The notes: generated by a model not told the origin, from the letters alone. 64,000 bases of DNA from Streptomyces sp. Ru71 (GCF_002920535.1 NZ_PQSS01000034.1:1-64000), one strand, 5' to 3'. Positions 9,460 through 18,011 are shown, counted from the stretch's first letter. Made by a program: numbers and translations.

Positions 9460-10320
9460 ATGGCCCCCACCGACCGGCAGGCCAGGACGCTGGCCCTCGC
9501 CCACGCGCTGTCAGCCGCCGAACGCGGCCTGGCGGTCATCCCCCTGTCCCGCACCAAGCTCCCGGCCCTGCGCTCCCCCCACCACGACGACCCCGCCGGC
9601 GCCCCGCCCTGCCACGGCGAGTGCGGCCGCTTCGGCCACGGCGTGTACGACGCCACCACCGATCCCGAACGGATCCGCGCCCTGTTCGCCGCCGCGCCCT
9701 GGGCCACCGGCTACGGCATCGCCTGCGGGCTGCCCCCGCACCACCTGATCGGCATCGACCTGGACACCAAGTCCGGCACGGACTCCTCCACCGCCCTGCG
9801 CGAGCTGGCCCTTCGCCATCTGTTCACGATCCCGCCGACGGTCGTCGTCCTGACCCCCTCCGGCGGCCGCCACCTCTGGCTCACCGGCCCCCCGGACACC
9901 GCCGTCCCCAACTCCGCGAGCCGGCTCGCCCCGGGCATCGACGTCCGCGGCGCCGGCGGCTACCTGGTCGGCCCCGGCTCCCGCACCCGGCACGGCGAGT
10001 ACACCGTCGCCCCCGGCAGCGCCCACCTCGCCCCGGCCCCCTGCCCCCCGGCCCTGCTCCGGCTGCTGCTGCCCGCCCCGCACCACCGGCGCACCTCGGC
10101 CGGCGCCCACGGCCAGGGCCTGGTCCACTTCGTGCTGGCCGCCCACCGGGGCCAGCGCAACACCCGCCTGTTCTGGGCCGCCTGCCGCGCCTACGAGAAC
10201 GGCATCGGCCCCGCCCTGCTCACCTCGCTCGTCGACGCGGCCCTCGACACGGGTCTGACGGAACACGAGGCCAGGGCGACGATCGCGTCGGCGGCACGGC
10301 TGACCGGGCATCGGCCTTGA
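9460..10320 (+). CDS. Bifunctional primase/polymerase (prim-pol) domain protein
   Basis: The 286-residue protein has the archaeo-eukaryotic primase-like N-terminal fold: an Asp pair in LIGIDLDTKSG (about residues 99-109) and the conserved His in PSGGRHLWLTG. It ends after the domain with about 80 extra residues and no helicase, so it is a stand-alone prim-pol. Such genes occur both in phage/plasmid remnants and as chromosomal genes in Streptomyces. The start is ATG 9460. A 34-bp tandem repeat begins 2 bases after its stop. Confidence 0.8.
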   Translation: MAPTDRQARTLALAHALSAAERGLAVIPLSRTKLPALRSPHHDDPAGAPPCHGECGRFGHGVYDATTDPERIRALFAAAPWATGYGIACGLPPHHLIGIDLDTKSGTDSSTALRELALRHLFTIPPTVVVLTPSGGRHLWLTGPPDTAVPNSASRLAPGIDVRGAGGYLVGPGSRTRHGEYTVAPGSAHLAPAPCPPALLRLLLPAPHHRRTSAGAHGQGLVHFVLAAHRGQRNTRLFWAACRAYENGIGPALLTSLVDAALDTGLTEHEARATIASAARLTGHRP

Positions 10321-10321
10321 C

Positions 10322-10389
10322 GGCTCACGCGGGCCGGCCAGACATCGGCCGTGAGGGCTCACGCGGGCCGGCCAGACATCGGCCGTGAG
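10322..10389. repeat. Perfect tandem duplication of a 34-bp unit
   Basis: Two identical 34-base units (10322-10355, 10356-10389), each opening with GGCTCACG, holding GGCCGGCC in the middle and ending CGTGAG. The end of the preceding gene (CATCGGCCTTGACGGCTCAC) looks like a decayed third copy. CTCACG and CGTGAG at the ends of each unit can pair, so each unit is a potential hairpin. Confidence 0.8.
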
Positions 10390-10468
10390 GGCTCGGCGCG
10401 GGCCGCCGACGACCCGCCGGCAGGCCCTCGGCGTGATCGTCGGCGACGAGCCGCGTCCCCCGCCGGCC

Positions 10469-10765
10469 TCAGCCGGAGCCGTACTCGCGCAGGCCGGCCT
10501 GGACCTCGTCGATGTTCATCACCGGAAGGAACTCGATCCTGGCGCCGAGCTCCTGGAAGAACGGCTCCGCGATGGTCGGGATCTTGGCGGGATCCTGAAG
10601 ATCGAAAACGATGAACCCGGTCCGCATGCCGTCCTTCGCCCCGAAGAACGCCGCCTCCGGGTTCAGCCGCTCCAGCGTCGACTTCATGATGTCCGGCAGC
10701 GTCTGGTCCTTGATCGCCTTGTTCGCCCTGTCGGTGTCCATCTGGACAGTCAGCAGCACCCTCAT
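10469..10765 (-). CDS. Conserved hypothetical protein, ferredoxin-like/ABM-type fold likely
   Basis: The 98-residue protein opens MRVLLTVQMDTDRANKAI and contains a central GFIVFDLQDPAKIPTIAEPFFQ. The pattern of two strand-helix-strand units resembles small alpha-beta-plait dimers. Start ATG 10765 is supported by GGAG 6 bases upstream; the longer ORF to 11419 is a shadow of the PP2C gene. It is divergent from the PP2C phosphatase. Function unknown. Confidence 0.75.
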   Translation of the reverse strand: MRVLLTVQMDTDRANKAIKDQTLPDIMKSTLERLNPEAAFFGAKDGMRTGFIVFDLQDPAKIPTIAEPFFQELGARIEFLPVMNIDEVQAGLREYGSG

Positions 10766-11034
10766 CAGCGCTCCACCTCGATGTCTCTCCCTCGGCGCCA
10801 CGGGTGCCCTGCGCACCCAGGCCGAGCAGCGGTACGTCAACGGTCGTCGCCCCTGGTGGCGGCTGCATCCGCACAAGGCCGAACGGGTCGCGGCGCCGGG
10901 CCGGCGCCGTCGCACCGCGTCCGGGTTGGGTTTCTCCATGGCGCGGGCATACGGGAGAGGCGGCGTGAGGAGATCGCGCGACACTCGTGCCGCGGCAACC
11001 GGAACGCACACTCGATCTTCAGGGGGGCGAGGAC

Positions 11035-12810
11035 ATGACGGACAGGGAAACCGCCGAGACCGGCCATGACCGGCCGGCGGGCGTCCCCGGCGCCCGGCTC
11101 CAGGACGCGCTGGAGGCCATCGGGGCCGGCGCCTACCTGGTCGACGAGCAGGGCCGTATCGTCGCCGCCAACTCCCTCGCCGAGCGCCTGCTGGACCGGC
11201 CCGCCGAGGACATGATCGGCAGGGACGCGCACGAGCTGCTGCACCGCGGGCCCCAGGGCCAGCCACTGCCCGCCACGCAGTGCTGCATGCGGCAGGCCTT
11301 CCACGCCGGACACCCCGCGCAGGCGGCGGAGGACTACTTCGCCCGCGCCGACGGCTCCGTCCTGCGCATCTCCTGGCTGATCGCCCCCTACGCCATGGAC
11401 GGCTCGGAGCCCGGCACACTCGTGATCTTCCACACCCCCGAGCCGGCGCCCGCCACCGGGCCGCGTCCGGAGCAAGCCGCCGAGCGGCTCAGCGACCTCG
11501 AACGGCTGGCCCTGCTGGCCGAGACCACGTCCCAGCTGACCTCCACCTTCGACGTCGACGAGGCACTGCGCCGCCTCATCGCCCTGGTGGTGCCCCGGCT
11601 GGCGGACTGGGTCGTGATCGACCTGATCACCGAACGCGACGAGGTGTGGCGCACCGCCGTGGTCCAGGCCGACGGCGACACGCTGGTGCACCACGAGGAG
11701 TTGCAGGGGCCCATGCCGCCAGTTCCCGAGGAGTCCCCGATGCCCCTCTCCCGGGCCCTGCGCGGCGTCGCCTCCACCCTGGCGGGGCCCGAGACCTACC
11801 GGGTCGCCCCGGATTCCGGGATCGCCGTGGAGCAGCGCCGCCTGTTCGACGCCACCGGCATCCACTCGGCGGCCATCGCACCCCTTCGCGGCACCCGTGA
11901 AGTCCTGGGCGCCATCACCCTGGGCCGCGCCAAGAAGGCGGGCGACTTCACCGTCGCCGACCTTCCGCTGCTGGAGGACATCGCGCGCCGCGCCGGTATC
12001 GCCCTGGACAACGCCCGGCTGTACCAGCGCCAGCGCGCGGTCGCCGAGACCATGCAGAACCATCTGCTGCCGCAGATGCCGAGCGTGCCCGGCCTGCAGA
12101 TGGCCGTCCGCTATCTGCCCGCCCCCGACGACTCACAGGTGGGCGGCGACTGGTACGACGCCTTCACGCTGCCCGACGGCGCCACCGCCCTGGCCGTCGG
12201 AGACGTCGTCGGCCACGACCTGGAGGCCGCCGCCGGCATGGCCCAGCTGCGCAACATGCTGCGCGCCTACGGCTGGTCCCGGCAGGAACCCCCCAGCCGC
12301 ATCGTGGAACGCCTCGACGAGGCGATCATGCCCATCACCGACGTCTCCATGGCCACCCTCGTCTTCGCCCGGGTCACCCGGACCGACGACGGCCGCTGGC
12401 AGCTGTCCTGGACCAACGCCGGGCACCCCCCGCCCCTGCTCATCACCCGCAACGGGCTGGCCCGCTACCTCACGGGCGGCCATGGTCTGCTGCTGGGCAC
12501 CGGTGTGCGCGGATCACGCCCCGACGCCACCGCCGCGCTGCCGCCCGGATCCACCCTGCTGCTGTACACCGACGGCCTCATCGAAGCACCCGGCCGCACC
12601 CTGGACGACGGCCTCGACCGCCTCCGCCAGCACGCCGCCGCCCTGGCCCACCGCCCCCTGGCCTCCTTCACGGACGAACTCCTGCGCCGCGTCCAGCCCC
12701 CCGGCATCGACGACGTCGCCCTCCTGGCCGTCCGAACACCACACGATGCGGACGCCGGGAGGACGACTCCCCCGGGGCCCGTGACGAGGAACGACACGGG
12801 CAGCCCGTGA
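11035..12810 (+). CDS. PAS-GAF-PP2C (SpoIIE-type) serine phosphatase
   Basis: The 591-residue protein has a PAS domain (about 20-135), a GAF domain (about 165-330) and a C-terminal SpoIIE/RsbU phosphatase domain (about 335-570). Metal-binding motifs are intact: VGGDWYDAF (369-377), AVGDVVGHD (387-395), LLYTDGLIEAPG and GIDDVALLAVR. Such proteins dephosphorylate anti-anti-sigma factors in partner-switching cascades. Start ATG 11035 follows GCGAGGAC; the ORF extends upstream without a ribosome site. The C-terminal tail is short and Pro/Thr-rich. A perfect terminator follows. Confidence 0.9.
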   Translation: MTDRETAETGHDRPAGVPGARLQDALEAIGAGAYLVDEQGRIVAANSLAERLLDRPAEDMIGRDAHELLHRGPQGQPLPATQCCMRQAFHAGHPAQAAEDYFARADGSVLRISWLIAPYAMDGSEPGTLVIFHTPEPAPATGPRPEQAAERLSDLERLALLAETTSQLTSTFDVDEALRRLIALVVPRLADWVVIDLITERDEVWRTAVVQADGDTLVHHEELQGPMPPVPEESPMPLSRALRGVASTLAGPETYRVAPDSGIAVEQRRLFDATGIHSAAIAPLRGTREVLGAITLGRAKKAGDFTVADLPLLEDIARRAGIALDNARLYQRQRAVAETMQNHLLPQMPSVPGLQMAVRYLPAPDDSQVGGDWYDAFTLPDGATALAVGDVVGHDLEAAAGMAQLRNMLRAYGWSRQEPPSRIVERLDEAIMPITDVSMATLVFARVTRTDDGRWQLSWTNAGHPPPLLITRNGLARYLTGGHGLLLGTGVRGSRPDATAALPPGSTLLLYTDGLIEAPGRTLDDGLDRLRQHAAALAHRPLASFTDELLRRVQPPGIDDVALLAVRTPHDADAGRTTPPGPVTRNDTGSP

Positions 12811-12822
12811 CGAGGAACGACA

Positions 12823-12852
12823 AAGGGGTGTCTCCCGCGGGAGACACCCCTT
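12823..12852. terminator. Bidirectional terminator, perfect 14-bp stem
   Basis: AAGGGGTGTCTCCC (12823-12836) pairs with 12839-12852, with an A tail on one side and a T tail on the other. It ends the PP2C gene on the plus strand. Before the element inserted it would also have ended the minus-strand tRNA-Ser, 24 bases away. Confidence 0.85.
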
Positions 12853-12876
12853 CAGACCTGTGGTGTCCACAAGTGG

Positions 12877-12936
12877 TGCGGAGGCGGTGGGATTTGAACC
12901 CACGGTGACATCGCTGCCACGACGGTTTTCAAGACC
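12877..12936. repeat. attL: 60-bp direct repeat, 3' remnant of tRNA-Ser
   Basis: These 60 bases are identical to 22852-22911, inside the intact tRNA-Ser gene. This copy holds the tRNA 3' part up to the anticodon stem, but the 5' part is missing and the sequence diverges at 12937. It is an attachment-site half next to the integrase gene, not a functional tRNA. Confidence 0.95.
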
Positions 12937-12973
12937 TTTCCACAGTCACGACCCCTAGCCGCTGCACCGCAGG

Positions 12974-14152
12974 TCAGACGCGTGCGAGCACTCCCGCAGA
13001 GCCGTCGTCGTCATCATCGTGCCCCCTACGTGCCCCTTTGGCTTCGTCGTGTCCGCTGAACCACGCATCAGAAGCCTCGGCGACCTGGTCGTCACGGCCG
13101 GCCACCGGGCGGGCGTAGTGCCGGGTCGTCACGCTCGCATTCGAGTGCCCGAGCCGATGGGCGGCGGTCATGACGCCATACCGGTCGGCAACCCAGGTTC
13201 CATGCGAAGCCCGGAGGTCGTGCGGAGTGACGTCGGTGAGCCCGGCCGCCGTCACGGCAGGGTCGAAGTACGCCTTACGCCACTGGTTGTAGCGCAGCGG
13301 CTTGCCTGCAGGAGTGGTGAACAACAGAGCGTCCTCACCCCCGGGCAGCACTTCGAGGTAGGACCCGAGCCGCTTCACCAGTGAGGGTGCCAGGCGCAGA
13401 AGCCGCTTCTGATGGGACTTCGGGGTGTCGAAGACCAGAGCGCCGTTCGCTTCGGCGAGGTTCTCGTCGACCAGGAGGAAGCCGCCGGCCACGTCGACGT
13501 CCGAGCGCCGAAGGGCGAACGCCTCCCCCACCCGGAGGCCCGCGAAGGCGAGCAACGCAATCAGCAAGTCATGCGGCTTCGCAGCACTGCGGACGATGCG
13601 TGAGGCTTCCAGCGGGGTGACGATGTGCGGCTCGGTCTGCGGCATGCGTGGGAGGCGTACACCACGGCACGGGGTCTGCGGGATCAGATCGTTGTCCACT
13701 GCCGACGCCATGATCTGCGACAACACTCGGTACGCCTGGCGGATACGTGAGGGGCTCAGCCCCTCAGTGCGCATCGCAGCCACCCACTCAGTGACCGTGA
13801 TCGGCCGCAAACTCGACAGCTCGCGATCACCGAGCGCCGGATTGATCCGCGAGTTGATCAGGGACCTGTAGGACGCCTGTGTCTTGTGCTTGAGCTGCGG
13901 AGCGACGGCAGCAAGCCAGCGAGCGGCCCAGTCCCGCACGGTCGTCTGTCCCTCGGCGGGGTCGAGCCAGCGGCCTTCCTCGATCTCGATGCGCTTCCGC
14001 ATGAGCCACCGGTCGGCATCCGTCGACGTGGCGAACGTCCGATCCGCAGGCCGCAGCACACCGTCCGGGCCGGGGTAGCGGGCTTGGAAGCGGCCGGACG
14101 GCAGCTTGCGCACACGGCCGAACGTCCGGCGAGACCTGCGCTTCGGCGCCAT
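12974..14152 (-). CDS. int: Tyrosine recombinase integrase
   Basis: The 392-residue site-specific recombinase of the element catalyses integration into and excision from tRNA-Ser. It has an N-terminal arm-binding domain (about 10-65), a SAM-like core-binding domain (about 70-155) and a catalytic domain with R207 (AGLRVGE), H311 and R314 (HDLRASH), H336 (RLGHSNAS) and the nucleophile Y346 (RHYAR). It starts at ATG 14152, overlapping the xis stop, and ends 37 bases from attL. The Asp-rich C-terminal tail (HDDDDDGS) is unusual but outside the catalytic core. Confidence 0.95.
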   Translation of the reverse strand: MAPKRRSRRTFGRVRKLPSGRFQARYPGPDGVLRPADRTFATSTDADRWLMRKRIEIEEGRWLDPAEGQTTVRDWAARWLAAVAPQLKHKTQASYRSLINSRINPALGDRELSSLRPITVTEWVAAMRTEGLSPSRIRQAYRVLSQIMASAVDNDLIPQTPCRGVRLPRMPQTEPHIVTPLEASRIVRSAAKPHDLLIALLAFAGLRVGEAFALRRSDVDVAGGFLLVDENLAEANGALVFDTPKSHQKRLLRLAPSLVKRLGSYLEVLPGGEDALLFTTPAGKPLRYNQWRKAYFDPAVTAAGLTDVTPHDLRASHGTWVADRYGVMTAAHRLGHSNASVTTRHYARPVAGRDDQVAEASDAWFSGHDEAKGARRGHDDDDDGSAGVLARV

Positions 14153-14367
14153 CAGGCAGCACCCCGCAGAGCCATGGGGCGCAGGATGACCGGTTCCACG
14201 GTGTTGGCGGCCACGAACGCCTCCACAGCACTCTCAGGGATGCGCACATGCCGACCGACCTTCACAAAGGTGATCCGCCGCTCTTCGATGAGTCGGCGAG
14301 GGAACCGCACGCCCGTGCCGAGGCGTTCGGCGACTTCCTGCACAGTGAGCAGTCGGTCCGTGGTCAC
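14152..14367 (-). CDS. xis: Excisionase (MerR-like HTH)
   Basis: The 71-residue helix-turn-helix protein (LLTVQEVAERLGTGVRFPRRLIEERRI ... KVGRHVRIPESAVEAFV) has the winged-helix/excisionase signature. It would act with Int to excise the element. The start is GTG 14367; it overlaps rep by 1 base and int by a few bases, so the three are translationally coupled. Confidence 0.88.
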   Translation of the reverse strand: MTTDRLLTVQEVAERLGTGVRFPRRLIEERRITFVKVGRHVRIPESAVEAFVAANTVEPVILRPMALRGAA

Positions 14368-15782
14368 TAGTCGTCTCCTTCCGAACGGCTGTCGGCGAGC
14401 GCTTCACGTGCGAGTTCGCGACCTTGCTGGATGTCGCGGCGGATGTTGGCGGCGAGCCATGATTCGCCGGGGGTGTGGCCGTGGCCGGCGTAGGTCCAGT
14501 GGGCGAGGGTCAGGGTGGTGGCCTCCTGGTCGTCGGGGTCGGGCAGGCCGAGGGCTTGGCGTTGCTGGGCGGCGCGGTAGTCGGCGCGGACCTGGCGCAG
14601 GGCGCCGTGGGTGGTCGAGTAGCGGCGAGACTTAGTGGAGAAGTGGCCGCGGAAGCCGAGCATGTGGGCCCAGTCGCGCAGCTTGCGGTCGGGGTAGAGC
14701 AGGTGCAGGTCGAGGCAGGCGGCGATGAGCCGGGCCGGGTGGTCGGGCACGCCGAGCAGGGCCAAGGCCTCCTTGTTGCCGATGCGGCGGTCGACGGTGC
14801 CTGTGGTCTCGGCCGCCTTGGTGGCGTACTTCGCGACGTACGAGGCCACGGCCTGTTCGGTGATGTCCTGGCCGTCGCCGAAGGCCTTGATCGGGCGCAC
14901 GTCGAGCTGCGCGCCCCAGCGCAGCGTGCGGGCAGGCGCGGTCCTTGCCGGTTGATCGGGGTCCGGCTGATACCGAGCCGAAGGCACGTCCACGGCGACG
15001 CGGGCGGCTGCAGCGCGGATGGCGTCGGTGAGCAGGTCGAGGGTGGCCCAGGCCGGGGGCGGGGTGTCGGGTCCCTCGGGGCCGTCGAAGCGGATCACGG
15101 CATGGAAGTGGACGGCTCCACGCTTTTGGTACTCGGCGACCTTGCCGAAGGAGACCCGGGACTGTTCGTGGGCGGCCTTCTGGGTGAGGCCGGCGCGGCG
15201 GGCGATCTCGCGGCGCAGATAGATCGTGAAGTAGCGCCACAGCTCGGAGGCGTGGTTGTTCCACAGCACGGCGCCTGCGTAGTCGTAGGACTCCGGGTCG
15301 AGCGGGGTGCCCAGCTCTGGGGCGTCCTCCGGGTGGCGAGTGCCGCAGCGGCAGGGCCGGTTGCCGGGCCGGTTGTGGACCGGGCCGAACGACGGCGCGG
15401 TCAGCGTGGCGAACACGCGGGGATGGTCCCGGATGGTGTCGGGGGTGCCCTTGGCGGGGTCACCGACGAGACCGGCGCGGATGAGGTGGTAGGTGTCCCC
15501 GGCGTAGGTCCAGGCACAGGCGGGGCAGCGGGAGGCCCGGCGGTTGCCGCACGCGATCCGGAGCCGTCCACCGGGCTCATTGTCGGACGTGTAGGAGTGC
15601 AGGACCTGCCGCGTTTGCTTGTCCCGGACGACGACGGATCCTTGCAGGTGGATGGGGTCGGAGCAGCCGCCGGTCCGGCGGATCTGGTCTTGGATGCGGT
15701 CGAAGCCGTCAGACCCGGCCAGCCTCAGCACGTCCTTGAGGGTGGCCGGGTCCAGGCCCGCCATGGTGGCGGTGTCGGTCAA
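14367..15782 (-). CDS. repSA: Rolling-circle replication initiator, RepSA-like
   Basis: The 471-residue Rep is of the AICE family. A Cys-rich segment (SRCPACAW) at about 86-92 and a metal-binding HUH-type motif (AVHFHAVIRF, about 223-232) are visible, followed by SYVAKYATKAAE near residue 320, which contains the likely nicking Tyr. It would initiate rolling-circle replication after excision. The start appears to be a TTG at 15782: a perfect GGGAGGT lies 6 bases upstream, while the in-frame ATG at 15764 has none. The double-strand origin is not evident and may lie within the gene. Confidence 0.88.
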   Translation of the reverse strand: MTDTATMAGLDPATLKDVLRLAGSDGFDRIQDQIRRTGGCSDPIHLQGSVVVRDKQTRQVLHSYTSDNEPGGRLRIACGNRRASRCPACAWTYAGDTYHLIRAGLVGDPAKGTPDTIRDHPRVFATLTAPSFGPVHNRPGNRPCRCGTRHPEDAPELGTPLDPESYDYAGAVLWNNHASELWRYFTIYLRREIARRAGLTQKAAHEQSRVSFGKVAEYQKRGAVHFHAVIRFDGPEGPDTPPPAWATLDLLTDAIRAAAARVAVDVPSARYQPDPDQPARTAPARTLRWGAQLDVRPIKAFGDGQDITEQAVASYVAKYATKAAETTGTVDRRIGNKEALALLGVPDHPARLIAACLDLHLLYPDRKLRDWAHMLGFRGHFSTKSRRYSTTHGALRQVRADYRAAQQRQALGLPDPDDQEATTLTLAHWTYAGHGHTPGESWLAANIRRDIQQGRELAREALADSRSEGDD

Positions 15783-15786
15783 CTGG

Positions 15787-15969
15787 TCACCTCCCGACGC
15801 GGGCGAGCGTGGCGGCGAGGAGCTGGTGGCCGGTGCCCTTGCAGCTGGGGCAGTTGACGCGGAGCGTGGCGCGGGTGCCGTCCGGGTGGCGGGTGCCGGT
15901 GGTGATGGCGGCGGTGGCGAAGCCGTCGCAGTCGCGGCAGATCCGCCGGTTGGGGGTGTGCTGGGGCAT
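15787..15969 (-). CDS. Small zinc-motif protein of the element
   Basis: The 60-residue protein contains two CxxC pairs (ICRDCDGF near residue 11 and NCPSCKGTGH near residue 39), like a half DnaJ zinc finger. It lies 4 bp upstream of rep in the same operon with AAGGGAG before its ATG. Similar small proteins occur next to rep in AICEs; function unknown. Confidence 0.75.
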   Translation of the reverse strand: MPQHTPNRRICRDCDGFATAAITTGTRHPDGTRATLRVNCPSCKGTGHQLLAATLARVGR

Positions 15970-16063
15970 GATGAGGCTCCCTTTTCGGGTCCGTTGGGTT
16001 CGGAAGGGGTTCAGGCGCCCGGAGCGGACGAAGTTTGGCGACCGAGGCCGCTCCGGGGGCCGC

Positions 16064-16618
16064 TTAGCGTGTGTTGCGCCTGCCGTGGCCTTTGGCCGCG
16101 TACATCGCGGCGTCGGCGGCGGTCAGGGCGTCGGTGAGAGTCGGCACCGGCAGGTGTACGCGGTGGCAGTGGCCGACCGAGGCCGCCACCGGCAGGACGC
16201 AGCCGTTGTGCGTCACCGGCTGGTCCAGCGCGAGCTGGAGCGCGTAGAGGCCGGCGGTTTGAGTGGGGTCGGTGACGAGGGCGGCGAATTCGTCTCCGCC
16301 GAGGCGGGCGGCGATGCCGTGGCGTCCACACCAGTCGGCGAGGCGGCGGGCGGTCGCCATCAGGGCCGTGTCGCCGGCGGCGTGGCCATGGGTGTCGTTG
16401 ATGGCCTTGAAGTCGTCCAGGTCGACCAGGACCACGAGGGCGTTCGGGTGCTTGGCCAGCAGGTGTTCGGCGCGGGTGGTCCATCCGGCGCGGGTGTGCA
16501 GGCCGGTGAGCCGGTCGCGGCGGGCGGTCGAGAGGCGGCGGGTGAGCAGTCCGCCGTGCAGGGCCCAGCCCAGGGCCGGTAACCCGGCGGCTATGACGTG
16601 GGTGTCCATGCTGGTCAC
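16064..16618 (-). CDS. GGDEF-domain protein (putative diguanylate cyclase) on the element
   Basis: The 184-residue protein has a short N-terminal hydrophobic segment (about 7-23) followed directly by a GGDEF domain (about 33-180). Conserved features are visible: DRLTGLHTRAG, LVDLDDFKAINDTHGHAAGD, and the active-site RLGGDEF at 106-111, so c-di-GMP synthesis is plausible. No RxxD inhibitory site precedes the motif and there is no sensor domain. The start is GTG 16618, overlapping the preceding gene stop as GTGA, so it is embedded in the transfer operon. In Streptomyces c-di-GMP acts through BldD to hold back development; a role for this copy is inference. Confidence 0.88.
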   Translation of the reverse strand: MTSMDTHVIAAGLPALGWALHGGLLTRRLSTARRDRLTGLHTRAGWTTRAEHLLAKHPNALVVLVDLDDFKAINDTHGHAAGDTALMATARRLADWCGRHGIAARLGGDEFAALVTDPTQTAGLYALQLALDQPVTHNGCVLPVAASVGHCHRVHLPVPTLTDALTAADAAMYAAKGHGRRNTR

Positions 16619-16920
16619 CGCCCCTTCTGGAGGTCCTTGACGAGGAGGCGGAGGACGACGGCGACGACGGCAACGGAGACGCCGGTGATGGCAACCGCGA
16701 GGAGCATGGAAACCAGGACCGCGCCGACGACCAGGACCACGGCGCCACCGCCGGCGGCGAGGGCCAGCGCGCTGCCCGGGGTGAGCTGCACGGCGGGCCG
16801 GTTCGAGGCCGGGACCACCGGAGCGGCGGCCGGGACGGCGGGCGCCGGGGTACTGGACTGCGGCGCCAGGTCGGCCGGGGGCGGGGCGGTGTCCTGGGGC
16901 GGGTACTTCGGGGTGAGCAC
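16615..16920 (-). CDS. SpdB-like membrane protein
   Basis: The 101-residue protein has a Pro/Ala-rich N-terminus (1-45) and two adjacent hydrophobic stretches (about 50-93: ALALAAGGGAVVLVVGAVLV, then a second), ending in a basic tail KDLQKGR. It resembles the small Spd (spread) membrane proteins that help intramycelial plasmid movement. The GTG start at 16920 has AAGGGAG 7 bases upstream; the stop overlaps the GGDEF start. Confidence 0.7.
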   Translation of the reverse strand: MLTPKYPPQDTAPPPADLAPQSSTPAPAVPAAAPVVPASNRPAVQLTPGSALALAAGGGAVVLVVGAVLVSMLLAVAITGVSVAVVAVVLRLLVKDLQKGR

Positions 16921-16938
16921 GGTGGTTCTCCCTTCAGG

Positions 16939-17097
16939 TCACTTGTTGAGGGCGGTGCCGATGACGGGGCTGAGGAAGCTGTCGGCGACGAGGTAGCCGC
17001 CGAGGAGGAGCACGATCACGAGCCACCAGGGCGGGCGGACGAGCTTGACGCCGAGGTAGCCGACGACGAGGAGGGCGAGCCAGAGCGGAACGTCCAT
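16939..17097 (-). CDS. Tiny two-TM Spd-like protein
   Basis: The 52-residue protein (MDVPLWLALLVVGYLGVKLV ... WWLVIVLLLGGYLVADSFL) has two hydrophobic helices and almost no soluble part. It starts at ATG 17097 and lies 13 bp downstream of the next gene in the operon. Similar short proteins are found between spd genes of AICEs. Confidence 0.7.
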   Translation of the reverse strand: MDVPLWLALLVVGYLGVKLVRPPWWLVIVLLLGGYLVADSFLSPVIGTALNK

Positions 17098-17110
17098 GGC
17101 AGGTGGTCTC

Positions 17111-17299
17111 CTAGGCCTGGCACCGGTGGGTGCGGGCGGCGAGTTCGGCGGCGGAGCGGTCGGGGTAGTCGGCGGAGAAGCCGCAGCCGGGGGCAGTGCA
17201 GGCGGCGGTGTGCTTGTCGCGGCCCCGGCCGTCGTAATAGGTGGCGACCTGAACGGGGCCGATGCGGATGCGGTCGCGGAAGTTGCGGTACACAGCCAC
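17111..17299 (-). CDS. Mobile element transfer protein (SpdA-like, Cys-containing)
   Basis: The 62-residue soluble protein VAVYRNFRDRIRIGPVQ... contains TAACTAPGCGFSADYPDRSAAELAARTHRC, a C-x5-C-x-H/C pattern that may bind zinc. The start is GTG 17299 after AAGGGAG; a longer in-frame reading is only a shadow of the DUF2637 gene. It belongs to a family seen just downstream of spdB in Streptomyces elements. Confidence 0.75.
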   Translation of the reverse strand: MAVYRNFRDRIRIGPVQVATYYDGRGRDKHTAACTAPGCGFSADYPDRSAAELAARTHRCQA

Positions 17300-17318
17300 G
17301 AGCGATCTCCCTTGGGAG

Positions 17319-17993
17319 TTAGGCGAGTTGGAGTTGGGCGGCGATGGCGTCGACCATCGGCGCGGGCAGTCCGAGCCGGGCCGAGAGCGCGTCGGCGGGC
17401 ATCGGGGAGCCGGTGGACGCCTGGTGGGCGTCGGCGAGCTTCCGGGCGTGGTCCAGCAGCGCGGCCGGGACCGACGGAGACGCGGGCGCAGGCGTGGGCT
17501 GCGGCGGGGCCGAGGGCGAAGCTGGGGCCAGTTCGGGCGTCGGGTCCGGAGCCGGGGCCGTTTCGGCCGTGTCGGCGCGGTGCATCTCGACTTCCGACGC
17601 AGCCGGTTCGTCGTCCTCGGGCTGTGCGGGTACGGCCGGGGTGTGGACGAGGAGGGTTCCGCCGAGGAAGGCCAGTGCCGGCCATCCGGCGACGAGGATG
17701 CGCAGCCAGGCGGGCACGTGCTCCAGGTCGAGCAGCCCGGCAGTGGCGACGTTCGCGCCGAGTGAGGCGGCCAGGGCGATGACGAACCAGGTCCAGGCCG
17801 AACGGTCACGGCGGGCCGTGCGCAGCCGCCGCCAGGCGGCGACCAACAGCAGGTCGACCGAGACCGGGTAGGCCCAGGCCTTCCAGCCGGACTGGCCCGC
17901 GGCTGCGGCGAGGTCGTGGAGGTGGGCGAAGGACAGAGCTCCGGCGATGACGGCCTGGATGAGCACGGCGTCCGGGCGAATCGAGCGAGGCAT
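17319..17993 (-). CDS. DUF2637/SpdB2-like membrane protein
   Basis: The 224-residue protein has about four transmembrane helices in the first 120 residues (AVIAGALSFAHLHDLAA, VSVDLLLVAAWRRLR, TWFVIALAASLGANVATAGL, ILVAGWPALAFLGGTLLV). A Pro/Ala-rich linker follows, then a helical C-terminal domain (ADALSARLGLPAPMVDAIAAQL) that looks DNA-binding. This is the architecture of SpdB2 proteins, which bind DNA and Tra during spread through the mycelium. Start ATG 17993 follows AAGGGAGG. Tra lies 18 bp upstream. Confidence 0.85.
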   Translation of the reverse strand: MPRSIRPDAVLIQAVIAGALSFAHLHDLAAAAGQSGWKAWAYPVSVDLLLVAAWRRLRTARRDRSAWTWFVIALAASLGANVATAGLLDLEHVPAWLRILVAGWPALAFLGGTLLVHTPAVPAQPEDDEPAASEVEMHRADTAETAPAPDPTPELAPASPSAPPQPTPAPASPSVPAALLDHARKLADAHQASTGSPMPADALSARLGLPAPMVDAIAAQLQLA

Positions 17994-18011
17994 GACACCT
18001 CCCTTCGGGCG

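Noticed and set aside
10837..12063. 408-codon minus-strand ORF
   Set aside because: Antisense shadow of the PAS-GAF-PP2C gene.
12877..12936. Second tRNA-Ser gene
   Set aside because: Only the 3' 58 bases of the tRNA are present; the 5' part is missing, so it is an att remnant.
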